Notes: generated from the sequence alone by a model not told the origin. A stretch of DNA of 64,000 nt from Streptomyces sp. SM11 (GCF_002910905.1 NZ_NEUE01000296.1:1-64000); one strand, 5' to 3'. Shown: positions 28,562-37,503, counted from the first letter of the stretch. Program-made: numbers and translations.

Positions 28562-29938
28562 TCACAGCAGGCCGAGCGACCGCAGCACGCGGTGCCGGCC
28601 CGGTGTCGTCCGGGTCGGCCAGTAGACGTAGCACACCCCGCCCGTGCCGCTTCTGACCTGGCCGTTCGCGTCGTAGCGCTTGGTCCGGAGCCAGATGTTC
28701 TCGAACTCGCGCCGCCGGTAGACCCGGCGTACCGCGTCGTTGTCGGGCGACGCGGGGTCGTTGGCGATGACGTCGCCCTCGGCGGTGAAACCGATCACCG
28801 TCATCAGGTGGCCGGCCGTCCCGTATCCGGCGCCGGGCAGTTCCTCCTTCCGGAAGGACTGGGAGGTGATGACGGGGATTCCGGCGCGGATGAGCCGCTC
28901 CACGTCGGTGAGCGAACCGAGCCGGGTGACCACGGCGTTCATGTCACGGTACGTGGCGGCGTAGGCGGCGTTGAACGGCCAGTTGCCGCAGCCCTCGTAC
29001 TGGTAGTCGTAGGTGTGGCGGGCGGCGTGGCAGACCTGGGGGTCGGGCAGGCCGGGCTTGACCCAGGCGAGGTCCTCGGCGGTGGGGCGGCGGCCCCAGT
29101 ACTCGATGATCATCTGCGATGAGGTGGGGCTGCACCACGCCTCGCCGCCGTTGTCGTACTCGGGGTACTGCCCGATGTGGATGTTCTGCGAGTAGCGGGG
29201 CACGGGCAGTTCGCGGGCGAGCACGGGGGTGCTCGCGGGCACCGTGAAGCGGTCGGGTACGTCGGAGGCCATCGCACCGACCCGCCAGACGGTCGGGGTG
29301 AGGCGGCTGCCCGGGGTGCGGTACAGCGTGAGCCGCAGCCGGTAGGAGACCAGGCGCGCGCCGCTCGCCGGGTCGTCCACCGAGACGGTGTCCGTCCACA
29401 CGGAGCTGTGCGGGTCGCCCTGGCCGTCGACGGACGTACGGCGGAGGTCGCCGTCGCCCGCCGCCCAGCGGCCCATCACGAACCAGGGGGTGGTGGTGCC
29501 GTCCGCGTAGGCGCCGGTCAGTTCGGCCTGGATCCAGGTGCCGGCCGGGGTGCGGGCGTTCCAGGAGATGATCACCTCGGTGGCGGGGACGGCGGAGCGG
29601 TGGACGGAGGAGGTCCAGGTGGCGTAGTCCCAGGCGGCCGTCGTGCCCGTGTGCGGGTCGGTGTGGTCGGTGCGGCCGGCCGGGACGGCGATCACCAGGC
29701 CGGGGCGGGCGCCGGGCTGGATCCGGGTGCCGTCGCCCGTGCCGCAGCGCCAGTCGGTGTAGGTGTGCCAGAAACGGTTGTCCACGAGGACCTCCGGGCC
29801 GCCGGAGGGGCCGGCCGGCGAGGACGGGACTGCGGACGGGGCGGCGGACGCGGGCGCGGCGGAGGCCACCGTGCCGGCGCCCGCCGCCGCGGCGAGCGCG
29901 GCGGTCAGGACGGTTCTGCGCGAAGTCGGACTGGTCAT
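28562..29938 (-). CDS. Secreted C39-like cysteine peptidase (Tat signal)
   Basis: The protein has about 458 residues. The N-terminus TSRRTVLTAALAAAAGAGTVASAAPASA is a twin-arginine signal peptide, so export of a folded protein is expected. Residues 50-250 form a beta-rich region of unknown role. The C-terminal half is a peptidase_C39_2-like domain with the catalytic Cys in GEAWCSPTSSQMIIEYWG, His in GTAGHLMTVIGF, and the third residue in VIANDPASPDND. Substrates are unknown; extracellular peptide processing is likely. A purine-rich GGGGG lies about 8-10 bases before the ATG. Confidence 0.85.
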   Translation of the reverse strand: MTSPTSRRTVLTAALAAAAGAGTVASAAPASAAPSAVPSSPAGPSGGPEVLVDNRFWHTYTDWRCGTGDGTRIQPGARPGLVIAVPAGRTDHTDPHTGTTAAWDYATWTSSVHRSAVPATEVIISWNARTPAGTWIQAELTGAYADGTTTPWFVMGRWAAGDGDLRRTSVDGQGDPHSSVWTDTVSVDDPASGARLVSYRLRLTLYRTPGSRLTPTVWRVGAMASDVPDRFTVPASTPVLARELPVPRYSQNIHIGQYPEYDNGGEAWCSPTSSQMIIEYWGRRPTAEDLAWVKPGLPDPQVCHAARHTYDYQYEGCGNWPFNAAYAATYRDMNAVVTRLGSLTDVERLIRAGIPVITSQSFRKEELPGAGYGTAGHLMTVIGFTAEGDVIANDPASPDNDAVRRVYRRREFENIWLRTKRYDANGQVRSGTGGVCYVYWPTRTTPGRHRVLRSLGLL

Positions 29939-30135
29939 GGTCGTGACCCCCGGTCGGATGCTGAAGATGGTCTGCGGGTGCCGTGCGGTGCGCCAACTAT
30001 CCCGGTTCCGGGCCGGATCGGGCCAGCGGTTCGGCAGCCGCCGCCGGACCAATATGGGTCTGGACCACTGGCGTGACCTGCGATGGCTCGGAACACTCCC
30101 CAGGGCCGCTCCGTGCCGGAACGTACCCTGGAGCC

Positions 30136-30765
30136 ATGGACGACCTGGCCCGCCACGCCGATGGCCTCTGCTCACTGCCCCCTTCCTGCGGGCCGGTCCG
30201 GCTCGTCGCGGTCGACGGGCACGCCGGTTCGGGCAAGAGCACCTTCGCCGCCCGCCTCGCGGCGGCGCTGGGCGGTGCGCCGGTCCTCCACCTGGACGAT
30301 CTCGCCACGCACGAGGAGCTGTTCGGCTGGACGGGGCGGCTGATGGGGCAGGTGATCCTGCCGCTCTCGCGCGGCGAGGCCGCCCGCTATGCCCCGTACG
30401 ACTGGACGGAGCGCCGCTTCGGCCCGGCGCGGATGCTGGAGCCGGCCCCGGTGGTACTGGTGGAGGGGGTCGGCACGGGACGCCGGGAGCTGCGCCCGTG
30501 GCTGGCGGCGCTGTGCTGGATGGAGCTGGACCGGGAGACGTCCTGGGAGCGGGGCCGGTGCCGGGACGGGGCCGGGCTCACCGGGTTCTGGGACGGGTGG
30601 ACGCTCGCCGAGGGGCGGCATTTCGCCGAAGATCCCTCACGGCCCTATGCCGACGCGCTGGTACACCAGTTGCCGGAGGGGTACGCGTGGCTCCCCGGGC
30701 CCCGCGCGACAGCGGGAGCGAACCGAAGCGTCACGCACGGTAGCCAGAATGTCCCGCCATACTGA
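30136..30765 (+). CDS. Uridine kinase-like P-loop protein
   Basis: This protein of about 209 residues has a P-loop at residues 26-36 (VDGHAGSGKST). HLDDLATHEELFGW follows and then a central parallel-sheet core (PVVLVEGVGTGRRELRPWL), as in uridine kinase/phosphoribulokinase-like proteins. The phosphate acceptor is unknown. The ATG at 30136 is 6 bases after TACCCT (30124-30129), which would suit a leaderless transcript; no ribosome site is visible. Confidence 0.75.
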   Translation: MDDLARHADGLCSLPPSCGPVRLVAVDGHAGSGKSTFAARLAAALGGAPVLHLDDLATHEELFGWTGRLMGQVILPLSRGEAARYAPYDWTERRFGPARMLEPAPVVLVEGVGTGRRELRPWLAALCWMELDRETSWERGRCRDGAGLTGFWDGWTLAEGRHFAEDPSRPYADALVHQLPEGYAWLPGPRATAGANRSVTHGSQNVPPY

Positions 30766-30802
30766 GCAGTCGGAAATCGTCCCGGAAGTGCCCCAACTCC
30801 GC

Positions 30803-30832
30803 TTGACCGTGGGGCCTTGCTGGTCTTACGTT
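30803..30832 (+). promoter_or_regulatory. Promoter of a leaderless mini-ORF upstream of the EccA-like gene
   Basis: TTGACC (30803-30808), 18 bases, TACGTT (30827-30832) form a good SigA/HrdB-type promoter. The GTG of the mini-ORF begins 6 bases after the -10 box, so the mRNA should start at that codon. Confidence 0.55.
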
Positions 30833-30838
30833 CTCATT

Positions 30839-30892
30839 GTGCGGCTTTTCGGAGCCCCCGCAGACGCGAAGCCCCCGGTTGTTCCCCCGTGA
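30839..30892 (+). CDS. Leaderless 17-codon Pro-rich mini-ORF (candidate leader peptide)
   Basis: The frame GTG...TGA encodes MRLFGAPADAKPPVVPP. It has no ribosome site but a -10 box at leaderless distance. Codons 10-13 form the left arm of the hairpin at 30868-30903, and the stop codon lies in its loop. This geometry, with two Pro-Pro pairs, is what a translation-coupled attenuator would need. It is not a known peptide to me. Confidence 0.4.
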   Translation: MRLFGAPADAKPPVVPP

Positions 30893-30903
30893 TCGGGGGC
30901 TTC
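30868..30903 (+). terminator. Terminator or attenuator hairpin before the EccA-like gene
   Basis: GAAGCCCCCG (30868-30877) pairs perfectly with CGGGGGCTTC (30894-30903) around a 16-base loop, followed by GTTCTG. It either ends the kinase transcript or attenuates the downstream ATPase gene. Confidence 0.6.
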
Positions 30904-31124
30904 GTTCTGTGCTCCCGCCGCCGCCCCGGCGACCACGCAGAGCGATTCACTCACCCTCGGTCACCGCCCCGAAGGTCCGCCATCGAGCGGTCACCTCCCC
31001 CCGTGCGCGGGTACGATGCAGCTCGGTGTGGTCAATTCCCTCCCTCCGCGCCGTGATTCAGCACGCTCCGGTGGGCATGCTGTGCGGGCGGAACATCCTG
31101 GGGGCACGGTTTGTGGGGGACCTG

Positions 31125-33029
31125 ATGGACATCGGCACACAGGGCGCTGGCGCCCCTGCCGACCTCGCCTGGCTGCGTGGCATGGACGCCTACACCATGG
31201 GCGCCTACCCCCAGGCCGAGGAGGAGTTCAGAGCCGCGGTGCGGTTCGATCCCGGCATGGCGGACGGCTGGCTCGGCCTCCACGCGCTGCGCATCGACAC
31301 CACCACGGCCCTGTTACGCATGTACCGGCACCGCGACCGCTTCGGCGAACAGCGCGCACGCCACCGACGTACGCTCAACTCCTGGTACTGGCTGGGCTGG
31401 TGGGTGCAGCCGGTGCTGGAGAGCCGGCGCGATCTGCTGCTGGCGCACGCCTCGCACTGGCTGGACGGACGCCATGTGCCCGAGCTGGACCGGGCGTTGG
31501 CGGGGCTGCCGCCGGTGGACGCGGATCCGCAGGTGCGGTTCCTGCACGCCTGCCGCTCCTATCTGGTCAAGGACTGGGAGCAGTTGGTGCGCTGCACCGA
31601 GCAGCTCGTCGACGACCCGATGCTCGGCATCGAGGCGGGTCTGTTCGGCGGGATGGCGAGGGTGCGGCTGGAGATGTTCGGGCAGGCGGAGCCGCTGCTG
31701 TCGGCCTCGCTGATGCGCTGCCGCAGCGAGCAGCCGCAGCGCAAGGAGCTGCGCTACTGGCTGGCGCGGGCCCACGAGGGCACCGGGCGCAGCGCGGCCG
31801 CCCTGCCGCTGTACCGGGCGGTGCACCGGGTCGACCCGGCCTTCATGGACACCTCCGCCCGGCTCGCCGCGCTCGTAGAGGGCGATGGGTACGACGAGTC
31901 GGCGGATCTGGCCGCCGTGACCCTGACCGGTTTCGGTTCGGGGGGCGCGGGGGCGGAGCCGCGCCCGGAGGGCGACGCGCTGCTCGGCACCGATCTGGTG
32001 GACGGGCGCGAGTCGTGGCCGCTGGGCGACGCGGGGCTGCTCGGCGACGACCCGGCCCCCGGTCCGCCCCCGCCCGTCGAGGGCGCCCGCCGCACCAGGA
32101 CCCGGAAGCCGCCGCCCTTCCCTGCCGGGCCCAGCGATCCCGCCCTGCTGGCCGAGGCGCTGGCGCAGCTGGAGCGCATGGTCGGTCTCGATCCGGTGAA
32201 ACGACAGGTCAAGGCGCTCTCCGCACAGTTGAACATGGCCCGGCTGCGGGCCGAGCAGGGTCTCCCCGTCCAGCCGCCGAAGCGCCACTTCGTCTTCTCC
32301 GGGCCCTCCGGCACCGGCAAGACCACCGTGGCGCGCATCCTGGGCCGGGTCTTCTACGCCCTCGGGCTGCTCGGCGGCGATCACCTGGTCGAGGCGCAAC
32401 GGTCAGATCTGGTCGGGGAGTTCCTGGGCCAGACGGCGGTCAAGGCCAATGAGCTGATCGACTCGGCGCTGGGCGGGGTGCTGTTCGTCGACGAGGCGTA
32501 CAGCCTGGCCAACTCCGGTTACAGCAAGGGTGACGCGTACGGCGACGAGGCGCTTCAGGTCCTCCTCAAGCGGGCCGAGGACAACCGGGATCATCTCGTC
32601 GTCATCCTCGCGGGCTACCCGGAAGGCATGGACCGGCTGCTCGCCACCAACCCGGGGCTTTCCTCCCGCTTCACCAGCAGGGTCGACTTCCCCAGCTACC
32701 GGCCGCTCGAACTCACCGCGATCGGGAGTGTCCTGGCCGCCGAGAACGACGACGTGTGGGACGAGGAGGCGGCGGACGAGCTGCGCTCCATCAGCGGCCA
32801 TGTGGTGGACCAGGGCTGGATCGACGAGCTGGGTAACGGCCGTTTCCTGCGGACCCTGTACGAGAAGAGCTGCGCCTACCGTGATCTGCGGCTCTCCGGC
32901 TATCCGGGCGAGCTGACCCGCCAGGACCTGTCGACGCTGCGGCTCCCGGACCTGATGCAGGCGTACGGCGAGGTGCTGTCGGGGCGCGGGCCGGTGGGCC
33001 GGGGCAAGCAGGAGCCGGGCGCGGGGTGA
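31125..33029 (+). CDS. EccA-like AAA+ ATPase with N-terminal TPR domain
   Basis: The protein has about 634 residues. Residues 1-260 are helical TPR-like repeats (GAYPQAEEEFRAAVRFDPGMADGWLGLHAL). An acidic linker at 280-345 joins them to a CbxX/CfqX-type AAA+ domain with Walker A FSGPSGTGKTTVARIL, Walker B GVLFVDEAYSL, and sensor region NPGLSSRFTSRVDFP. This architecture is that of EccA, the cytosolic ATPase of type VII secretion, but no Esx, EccB-E or mycosin gene is in the window. The ATG at 31125 has GGGGGA just upstream. A GTG 12 bases earlier is an alternative. The long leader contains the mini-ORF and hairpin described separately. Confidence 0.82.
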   Translation: MDIGTQGAGAPADLAWLRGMDAYTMGAYPQAEEEFRAAVRFDPGMADGWLGLHALRIDTTTALLRMYRHRDRFGEQRARHRRTLNSWYWLGWWVQPVLESRRDLLLAHASHWLDGRHVPELDRALAGLPPVDADPQVRFLHACRSYLVKDWEQLVRCTEQLVDDPMLGIEAGLFGGMARVRLEMFGQAEPLLSASLMRCRSEQPQRKELRYWLARAHEGTGRSAAALPLYRAVHRVDPAFMDTSARLAALVEGDGYDESADLAAVTLTGFGSGGAGAEPRPEGDALLGTDLVDGRESWPLGDAGLLGDDPAPGPPPPVEGARRTRTRKPPPFPAGPSDPALLAEALAQLERMVGLDPVKRQVKALSAQLNMARLRAEQGLPVQPPKRHFVFSGPSGTGKTTVARILGRVFYALGLLGGDHLVEAQRSDLVGEFLGQTAVKANELIDSALGGVLFVDEAYSLANSGYSKGDAYGDEALQVLLKRAEDNRDHLVVILAGYPEGMDRLLATNPGLSSRFTSRVDFPSYRPLELTAIGSVLAAENDDVWDEEAADELRSISGHVVDQGWIDELGNGRFLRTLYEKSCAYRDLRLSGYPGELTRQDLSTLRLPDLMQAYGEVLSGRGPVGRGKQEPGAG

Positions 33030-33030
33030 G

Positions 33031-33064
33031 GCCGCGCCCGGGCGCGATCGCTCCCGGGCGCGGC
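33031..33064. terminator. Bidirectional terminator between the EccA-like and CNNM genes
   Basis: GCCGCGCCCGGG (33031-33042) pairs perfectly with CCCGGGCGCGGC (33053-33064) around a 10-base loop. It starts 2 bases after the stop codon. Confidence 0.75.
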
Positions 33065-33101
33065 ACCGGCCGTCGGCTCCCGGCACGGCCCCGGCGTCAC
33101 A

Positions 33102-34208
33102 TCAGTGCACGAGGGTCCCGGGCACCGGGAGGTCCGGCGCCTTCGGCACGTCCACCGTGCGGCGGGGCACCGACACCGTCCGGTGGGCCGGGTCGCGCAC
33201 CTCCCCCACCAGCGTCTCCAGCACGTCCTCCATGGCGACCAGGCCGAGGATCCGGCCCGAGGCGTCCGCGACCTGCGCCAGGTGCGTCGCGGCGCGGCGC
33301 ATAACGGTCAGGGCGTCGTCGAGCGGGAGCTCGGCCCGTACGGTCGCCATCGGGCGCCAGGTCTGCTGCGGGACCGCGCGGTCCGGGTCCTCCAGCTCCA
33401 GGACGTCCTTGACGTGGAGGTAGCCCATGAAGGGGCCGCCGCCGTCCGCACAGACCGGGAAGCGGGAGAAGCCGGTGCGCACCGTCAGCTCCTCGATCCG
33501 GCGCGGAGTCACGGACGGGTCGACCGTGACCAGCGACGCCCGTTCCAGCAGGACGTCGGTGACCGGCCTGCTGCCCAGTTCGAGGGCGTCCTCCAGGCGC
33601 ATCGCCGCCTCCGGTCCGAGGAGCCCGGCCTGTCCGGAGTCCTCCACGAGCCGGTTGAGCTGCTCGCTGGTGAAGACGGCCTCCACCTCGTCCTTCGGCT
33701 CGACGCCGAACAGCCGCAGCACCAGACCGGCACAGGCGCCCAGGGCGGTGGTGACCGGACGGCAGAGCCGGGCGAAGGCGACCAGGCCGGGGCTCAGCCA
33801 CAGCGCGGTCCGCTCGGGCGCCGCCATCGCGAGGTTCTTCGGGACCATCTCGCCGATGACCAGGTGCAGGACGACCACGGACAGGAGCGCGAGGGCGAAG
33901 CCGAGGGGGTGGACGAGCCCGTCGGGGACGTGCGCCGCGTGGAAGACCGGCTCCAGGAGATGGGCGACGGTCGGCTCGGCGACGGCGCCGAGGGTGAGGG
34001 AGCAGACGGTGATGCCGAACTGGGCGGCGGCCATCATCTGCGGCAGGTTCTCCAGGCCGTGCAGGACCGTGCGGGCCCGGCCGGAACCCTGAGCGGCCAG
34101 TGGTTCGATCTGGCTGCGGCGGACCGAGACGAGGGCGAACTCGGCGCCGACGAAGAAGCCGTTCGCCAGCACGAGGAGGGCGGCGAGGAGGAGTTGGAGC
34201 ATGCTCAT
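33102..34208 (-). CDS. CNNM/CorC-type membrane protein with CBS domains (second of a pair)
   Basis: This 368-residue protein has a DUF21 membrane domain (about residues 1-190: LLLAALLVLANGFFVGAEFALVSVRRSQIE, then LVIGEMVPKNLAMAAPERTALWLSPGLVAF). A CBS pair follows at about 205-340 (RFPVCADGGGPFMGYLHVKDVL and GLVAMEDVLETLVGEVRD). The family transports or senses divalent cations such as Mg2+; the older name hemolysin is misleading. It lacks the C-terminal CorC domain that its upstream neighbour has, so the two may form a heteromer. The ATG overlaps the stop of that neighbour (ATGA). Confidence 0.88.
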   Translation of the reverse strand: MSMLQLLLAALLVLANGFFVGAEFALVSVRRSQIEPLAAQGSGRARTVLHGLENLPQMMAAAQFGITVCSLTLGAVAEPTVAHLLEPVFHAAHVPDGLVHPLGFALALLSVVVLHLVIGEMVPKNLAMAAPERTALWLSPGLVAFARLCRPVTTALGACAGLVLRLFGVEPKDEVEAVFTSEQLNRLVEDSGQAGLLGPEAAMRLEDALELGSRPVTDVLLERASLVTVDPSVTPRRIEELTVRTGFSRFPVCADGGGPFMGYLHVKDVLELEDPDRAVPQQTWRPMATVRAELPLDDALTVMRRAATHLAQVADASGRILGLVAMEDVLETLVGEVRDPAHRTVSVPRRTVDVPKAPDLPVPGTLVH

Positions 34209-35563
34209 CGCACGGCCTCCAGCAGGTCCCGTGCGGCCGGGTCAGGCAGCGGGTCGGGCGCCCGGGTGAAACGGACCCGTTCGGCGCGGTAGTGGCCGAC
34301 CTGGCGGACGGAGATCCGCCAGCCGGGGAGTTCGGCCCGGTCGCCGGGGGCGGGGATGCGGCCCAGCAGGCCGGCGACGAGCCCGGCGACGGTCTCGTAC
34401 GGCCCCTCGGGCACGTCCAGGCCGCTCCGGCGCAGGGTGTGGACCCGGCAGCTGCCCTCGGCGTCCCACACCGGGCGGCCGTCCTCGCCGATGGCGGCGG
34501 TCAGTTCGGGGCGGCCTGCGCCCTCGGCGTCGTGCTCGTCGCGGACCTCGCCGACGAGTTCCTCGATGATGTCCTCCAGGGTGACGACGCCGGCGGTGCC
34601 GCCGTACTCGTCGACGACCACGGCTATCGGCTGTTCGTGGCGCAGCCGCCGCAGCAGCAGTTCCACGGGCAGGGTCTCCGGCACCAGGAGCGGGGGGACG
34701 GCGATCCGTCCGGCCGGGGTGCGCAGGCGCTCGGGGGCGGGGACGGCGAGGGCGTCCTTGAGGTGGACCATGCCGATGACCTCGTCGATGCGGTCCCGGT
34801 AGACCGGGAAGCGGGAGAGGCCGGTGGCGCGGGTGAGGTTGAGGACGTCCTCGGCGGTCGCGGAGGAGTGCAGGGCGCTGACCTTCACCCGGGGGGTCAT
34901 GACGTGCTGGGCGGTGAGGCCGGCCAGCGAGAGGGTCCGGACGAAGAGGTCGGCGGTGTCCTGTTCCAGGGCTCCGGCCTCGGCGGAGTGCCGGGCCAGT
35001 GAGACCAGTTCGCCCGGGGTGCGGGCGGAGGCCAGTTCGTCGGTGGGCTCTACGCCCAGGAGCCGCACCAGCCGGTTGGCCAGGGCGTTGAGGAGGGTGA
35101 TCACCGGTCGCAGGAGGCCCGCGAAGCGGGCTTGCGGTCCGGCGACGAAGCGGGCCACCTGGAGCGGCCGGGAGACCGCCCAGTTCTTGGGCACGAGTTC
35201 ACCGACGACCATCTGCACGGCCGAGGCCAGCAGCATCCCGACGACGATGCCGACGCCCGGGACGGCCCCCGCGGGCAGTCCGGTGGCGGTGAGGGGTCCG
35301 GCGAGCAGCTGGGCGAGGGCCGGTTCGGCGAGCATGCCCACCACCAGGGAGGTGATGGTGATACCGAGCTGGGTGCCGGAGAGCTGGAAGGAGAGTTCAC
35401 GCAGGGCTTCGACGACGGTACGGGCCCGTCGGTCGCCCTCGGCCGCGGCGCGTTCGGCGTCGGGCCGGTCCACCGTGACGAGCCCGAATTCGGCTGCCAC
35501 GAAGAAACCGTTGGCGAGGATGAGGAGAAAGGCCGCTCCGAGGAGCAGCAGGGGGGTGGTCAT
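34205..35563 (-). CDS. CNNM/CorC-type membrane protein with CBS and CorC domains (first of a pair)
   Basis: This 452-residue protein has an N-terminal DUF21 membrane domain (LLLGAAFLLILANGFFVAAEFGLVTVDR; MVVGELVPKNWAVSRPLQ). A CBS pair follows at about 215-340 (RFPVYRDRIDEVIGMVHLKDAL; VVDEYGGTAGVVTLEDIIEELVGEVRDEHD) and then a C-terminal CorC/HlyC domain (about 350-440; VAGLVAGLLGRIPAPGD). A role in Mg2+/Co2+ homeostasis is likely. GGAG lies upstream of the ATG. It is translationally coupled to the shorter paralogue downstream. Confidence 0.9.
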   Translation of the reverse strand: MTTPLLLLGAAFLLILANGFFVAAEFGLVTVDRPDAERAAAEGDRRARTVVEALRELSFQLSGTQLGITITSLVVGMLAEPALAQLLAGPLTATGLPAGAVPGVGIVVGMLLASAVQMVVGELVPKNWAVSRPLQVARFVAGPQARFAGLLRPVITLLNALANRLVRLLGVEPTDELASARTPGELVSLARHSAEAGALEQDTADLFVRTLSLAGLTAQHVMTPRVKVSALHSSATAEDVLNLTRATGLSRFPVYRDRIDEVIGMVHLKDALAVPAPERLRTPAGRIAVPPLLVPETLPVELLLRRLRHEQPIAVVVDEYGGTAGVVTLEDIIEELVGEVRDEHDAEGAGRPELTAAIGEDGRPVWDAEGSCRVHTLRRSGLDVPEGPYETVAGLVAGLLGRIPAPGDRAELPGWRISVRQVGHYRAERVRFTRAPDPLPDPAARDLLEAVR

Positions 35564-35755
35564 GAGGCCGCCGCCTCCGGGGAAGGGGCGGCGCAGGTAC
35601 TACCGGACGATCCGTCCATTGCTGGAGGGAGTCACTCCTTGGGTCGCAGGAAAGCCCCGCGGGCCCGGGATCGGGCCGTGGAACGGGCGGGGCGGGGCGC
35701 GCGGGACGCCGCCGCCCACCAGAGTAGACAAGAAGGCCGCGCGCCGGGCAGGGGC

Positions 35756-36226
35756 TCAGCCGTTGCCGGGGGTGTCGTCGTTTCCGGCGCCGTGCGACTC
35801 GGCGAGGTCGCGCAGGGCGCGCGCGTCGCGGATGGCCTGCTGCTTGGCCAGGCCGGGCTGGATGCCGAGGGCGGGCAGGCTCGTGCCGTCGCTGAGGTCG
35901 AGGAAGACCCAGGGGTCGCCGGAGCGCAGGTTGACGCGGAGGATCTCCTCCCACGCCAGTCTGCGGGTCAGGGTGAGGTTGACGACCGTGACCCCGGTGT
36001 CGTCGGCGGTGACCCTGGGCCTGCTGAGCAGGGCCAGGACGCCGAAGAAGAGTGCCGCGACGAGGACGAACGTGATCCGCTCCCCCGGGTTCAACCGCTC
36101 CAGCATGAGCGCGATGACCGTGATGACGAGGAACATCGCCAGGCCCACGCTCAGCAGGACCACCCGGGTGAGGGTGGGCCGGAAGGTGACCGGCAGGGTG
36201 GGGAGTTCGGGCCTGGGCGCGGACAT
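35756..36226 (-). CDS. PH-domain membrane protein
   Basis: This 156-residue protein has two hydrophobic helices (RVVLLSVGLAMFLVITVIALML and ITFVLVAALFFGVLALLS). A bacterial PH-like domain follows (about residues 70-125; RVTADDTGVTVVNLTLTRRLAWEEILRVNLRSGDPWVFLDL). The family is common in actinobacteria and of unknown function. It lies 38 bases after hisG on the same strand, so it is probably the last gene of the rib-his transcript. Confidence 0.8.
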   Translation of the reverse strand: MSAPRPELPTLPVTFRPTLTRVVLLSVGLAMFLVITVIALMLERLNPGERITFVLVAALFFGVLALLSRPRVTADDTGVTVVNLTLTRRLAWEEILRVNLRSGDPWVFLDLSDGTSLPALGIQPGLAKQQAIRDARALRDLAESHGAGNDDTPGNG

Positions 36227-36264
36227 CGGGAGTCTTCTCTCGGGGGTACGGGCGGCCGGGGCCG

Positions 36265-37113
36265 TCAGAGGCGGCAGGCGTGGATGGCCGTGGTGAGGAT
36301 GGCGCGGGCGCCGAGCTCGTACAGGTCGTCCATGATCCGCTGGGCTTCCTTGGCGGCGACCATGGAGCGGACGGCGACCCAGCCCTCGTGGTGCAGCGGG
36401 GAGATGGTCGGCGACTCCAGGCCCGGAGTGAGGGCGACGGCGCGCTCCAGGTGCTCGACGCGGCAGTCGTAGTCCATCATCACGTAGGACCGGGCGACCA
36501 GGACGCCCTGGAGGCGGCGGAGGAACTGCTGCACCTTGGGGTCGTCGGCGGGGGCGCCGTTGCGCCGGATGACGACGGCCTCGGAGGTCATGATCGGCTC
36601 GCCGATCACCTCCAGTCCGGCGTTGCGCAGGCTGGTGCCGGTCTCCACCACGTCGGCGATGATCTGGGCGACGCCGAGCTCGATGGCGGTCTCGACCGCG
36701 CCGTCGAGGTGGACGACGGAGGCCTTGACGCCCGCCTCGGCGAGGTGGGCGGCGACGATGCCCTCGTAGGAGGTGGCGATCGTCATGCCGTCGAAGTCCT
36801 GCGGGCCCGCCGCGGTGCCGGGCTTGGTGGCGTAGCGGAAGGTGGAGCGGGCGAAGCCGAGCTGGAGGATCTCCTCGGAGTCGGCCCCGGAGTCCAGCAG
36901 CAGGTCGCGGCCGGTGATGCCGATGTCGAGCTTGCCGGAGCTGACGTAGATCGCGATGTCGCGGGGGCGGAGGTAGAAGAACTCGACCTCGTTCGAAGGG
37001 TCGACCAGGACCAGCTCCTTGGACTCCTTGCGCTGCTGGTAGCCGGCCTCATGGAGCATCGCCATCGCAGGCCCGGAGAGTGAACCCTTGTTGGGGACGG
37101 CGATGCGCAGCAT
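36265..37113 (-). CDS. hisG: ATP phosphoribosyltransferase, long form (HisG)
   Basis: This 282-residue enzyme joins ATP and PRPP to start histidine biosynthesis. It is the long, homohexameric form with a C-terminal regulatory ACT-like domain (about 210-282). Motifs include LRIAVPNKGSLSGPAM, FFYLRPRDIAIYVSSGKLDIGITGRD and the PRPP-binding region DVVETGTSLRNAGLEVI. The regulatory domain should give feedback inhibition by histidine. It follows hisE by 82 bases within the rib-his operon, a separation from the main his operon that is usual in Streptomyces. Confidence 0.95.
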   Translation of the reverse strand: MLRIAVPNKGSLSGPAMAMLHEAGYQQRKESKELVLVDPSNEVEFFYLRPRDIAIYVSSGKLDIGITGRDLLLDSGADSEEILQLGFARSTFRYATKPGTAAGPQDFDGMTIATSYEGIVAAHLAEAGVKASVVHLDGAVETAIELGVAQIIADVVETGTSLRNAGLEVIGEPIMTSEAVVIRRNGAPADDPKVQQFLRRLQGVLVARSYVMMDYDCRVEHLERAVALTPGLESPTISPLHHEGWVAVRSMVAAKEAQRIMDDLYELGARAILTTAIHACRL

Positions 37114-37195
37114 GAGGTCGCTTCCTTTGTGCGGAGGAGTACGGAGGAGTGCGGAGAAATGTGCGGGCGGTTTCGGGGAGAGGGCTCGGACCGGC

Positions 37196-37468
37196 TCAGA
37201 GATGGGCGTAGACGTCGTCCAGCGAGATCCCGCGGGCGACCATCATCACCTGGACGTGGTACAGCAGCTGGGAGATCTCCTCGGCGGTGGCTTCCTTGCC
37301 CTCGTGCTCGGCGGCCATCCAGACCTCGGCGGCCTCCTCGACGACCTTCTTGCCGATGGCATGCACGCCCTTGCCCACCAGTTCGGCGGTGCGCGAGGTG
37401 GAGGGGTCGCCTTCGGCGGCCTTGAGCTGGAGCTCGGTGAAGAGCTCTTCGAAGGTTTTGTGTCCCAT
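37196..37468 (-). CDS. hisE: Phosphoribosyl-ATP pyrophosphohydrolase (HisE)
   Basis: This 90-residue all-alpha MazG-like enzyme hydrolyses phosphoribosyl-ATP to phosphoribosyl-AMP, the second step of histidine synthesis. The metal-binding ExxE and ExxD arrangement is visible in [18 protein letters not shown] followed by [12 protein letters not shown]. It is the stand-alone form, not fused to HisI. It lies 35 bases after ribH and directly before hisG. Confidence 0.95.
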   Translation of the reverse strand: MGHKTFEELFTELQLKAAEGDPSTSRTAELVGKGVHAIGKKVVEEAAEVWMAAEHEGKEATAEEISQLLYHVQVMMVARGISLDDVYAHL

Positions 37469-37503
37469 GATGGTCCTCAGAATACGGGGTCGCCGGGCGG
37501 CAC

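Noticed and set aside
30837-31124. Extension of the EccA-like protein upstream of ATG 31125
   Set aside because: The extra 96 residues are Arg/Pro/Ser-rich, overlap the hairpin and mini-ORF, and would place the start in the promoter. The family begins near the chosen ATG.
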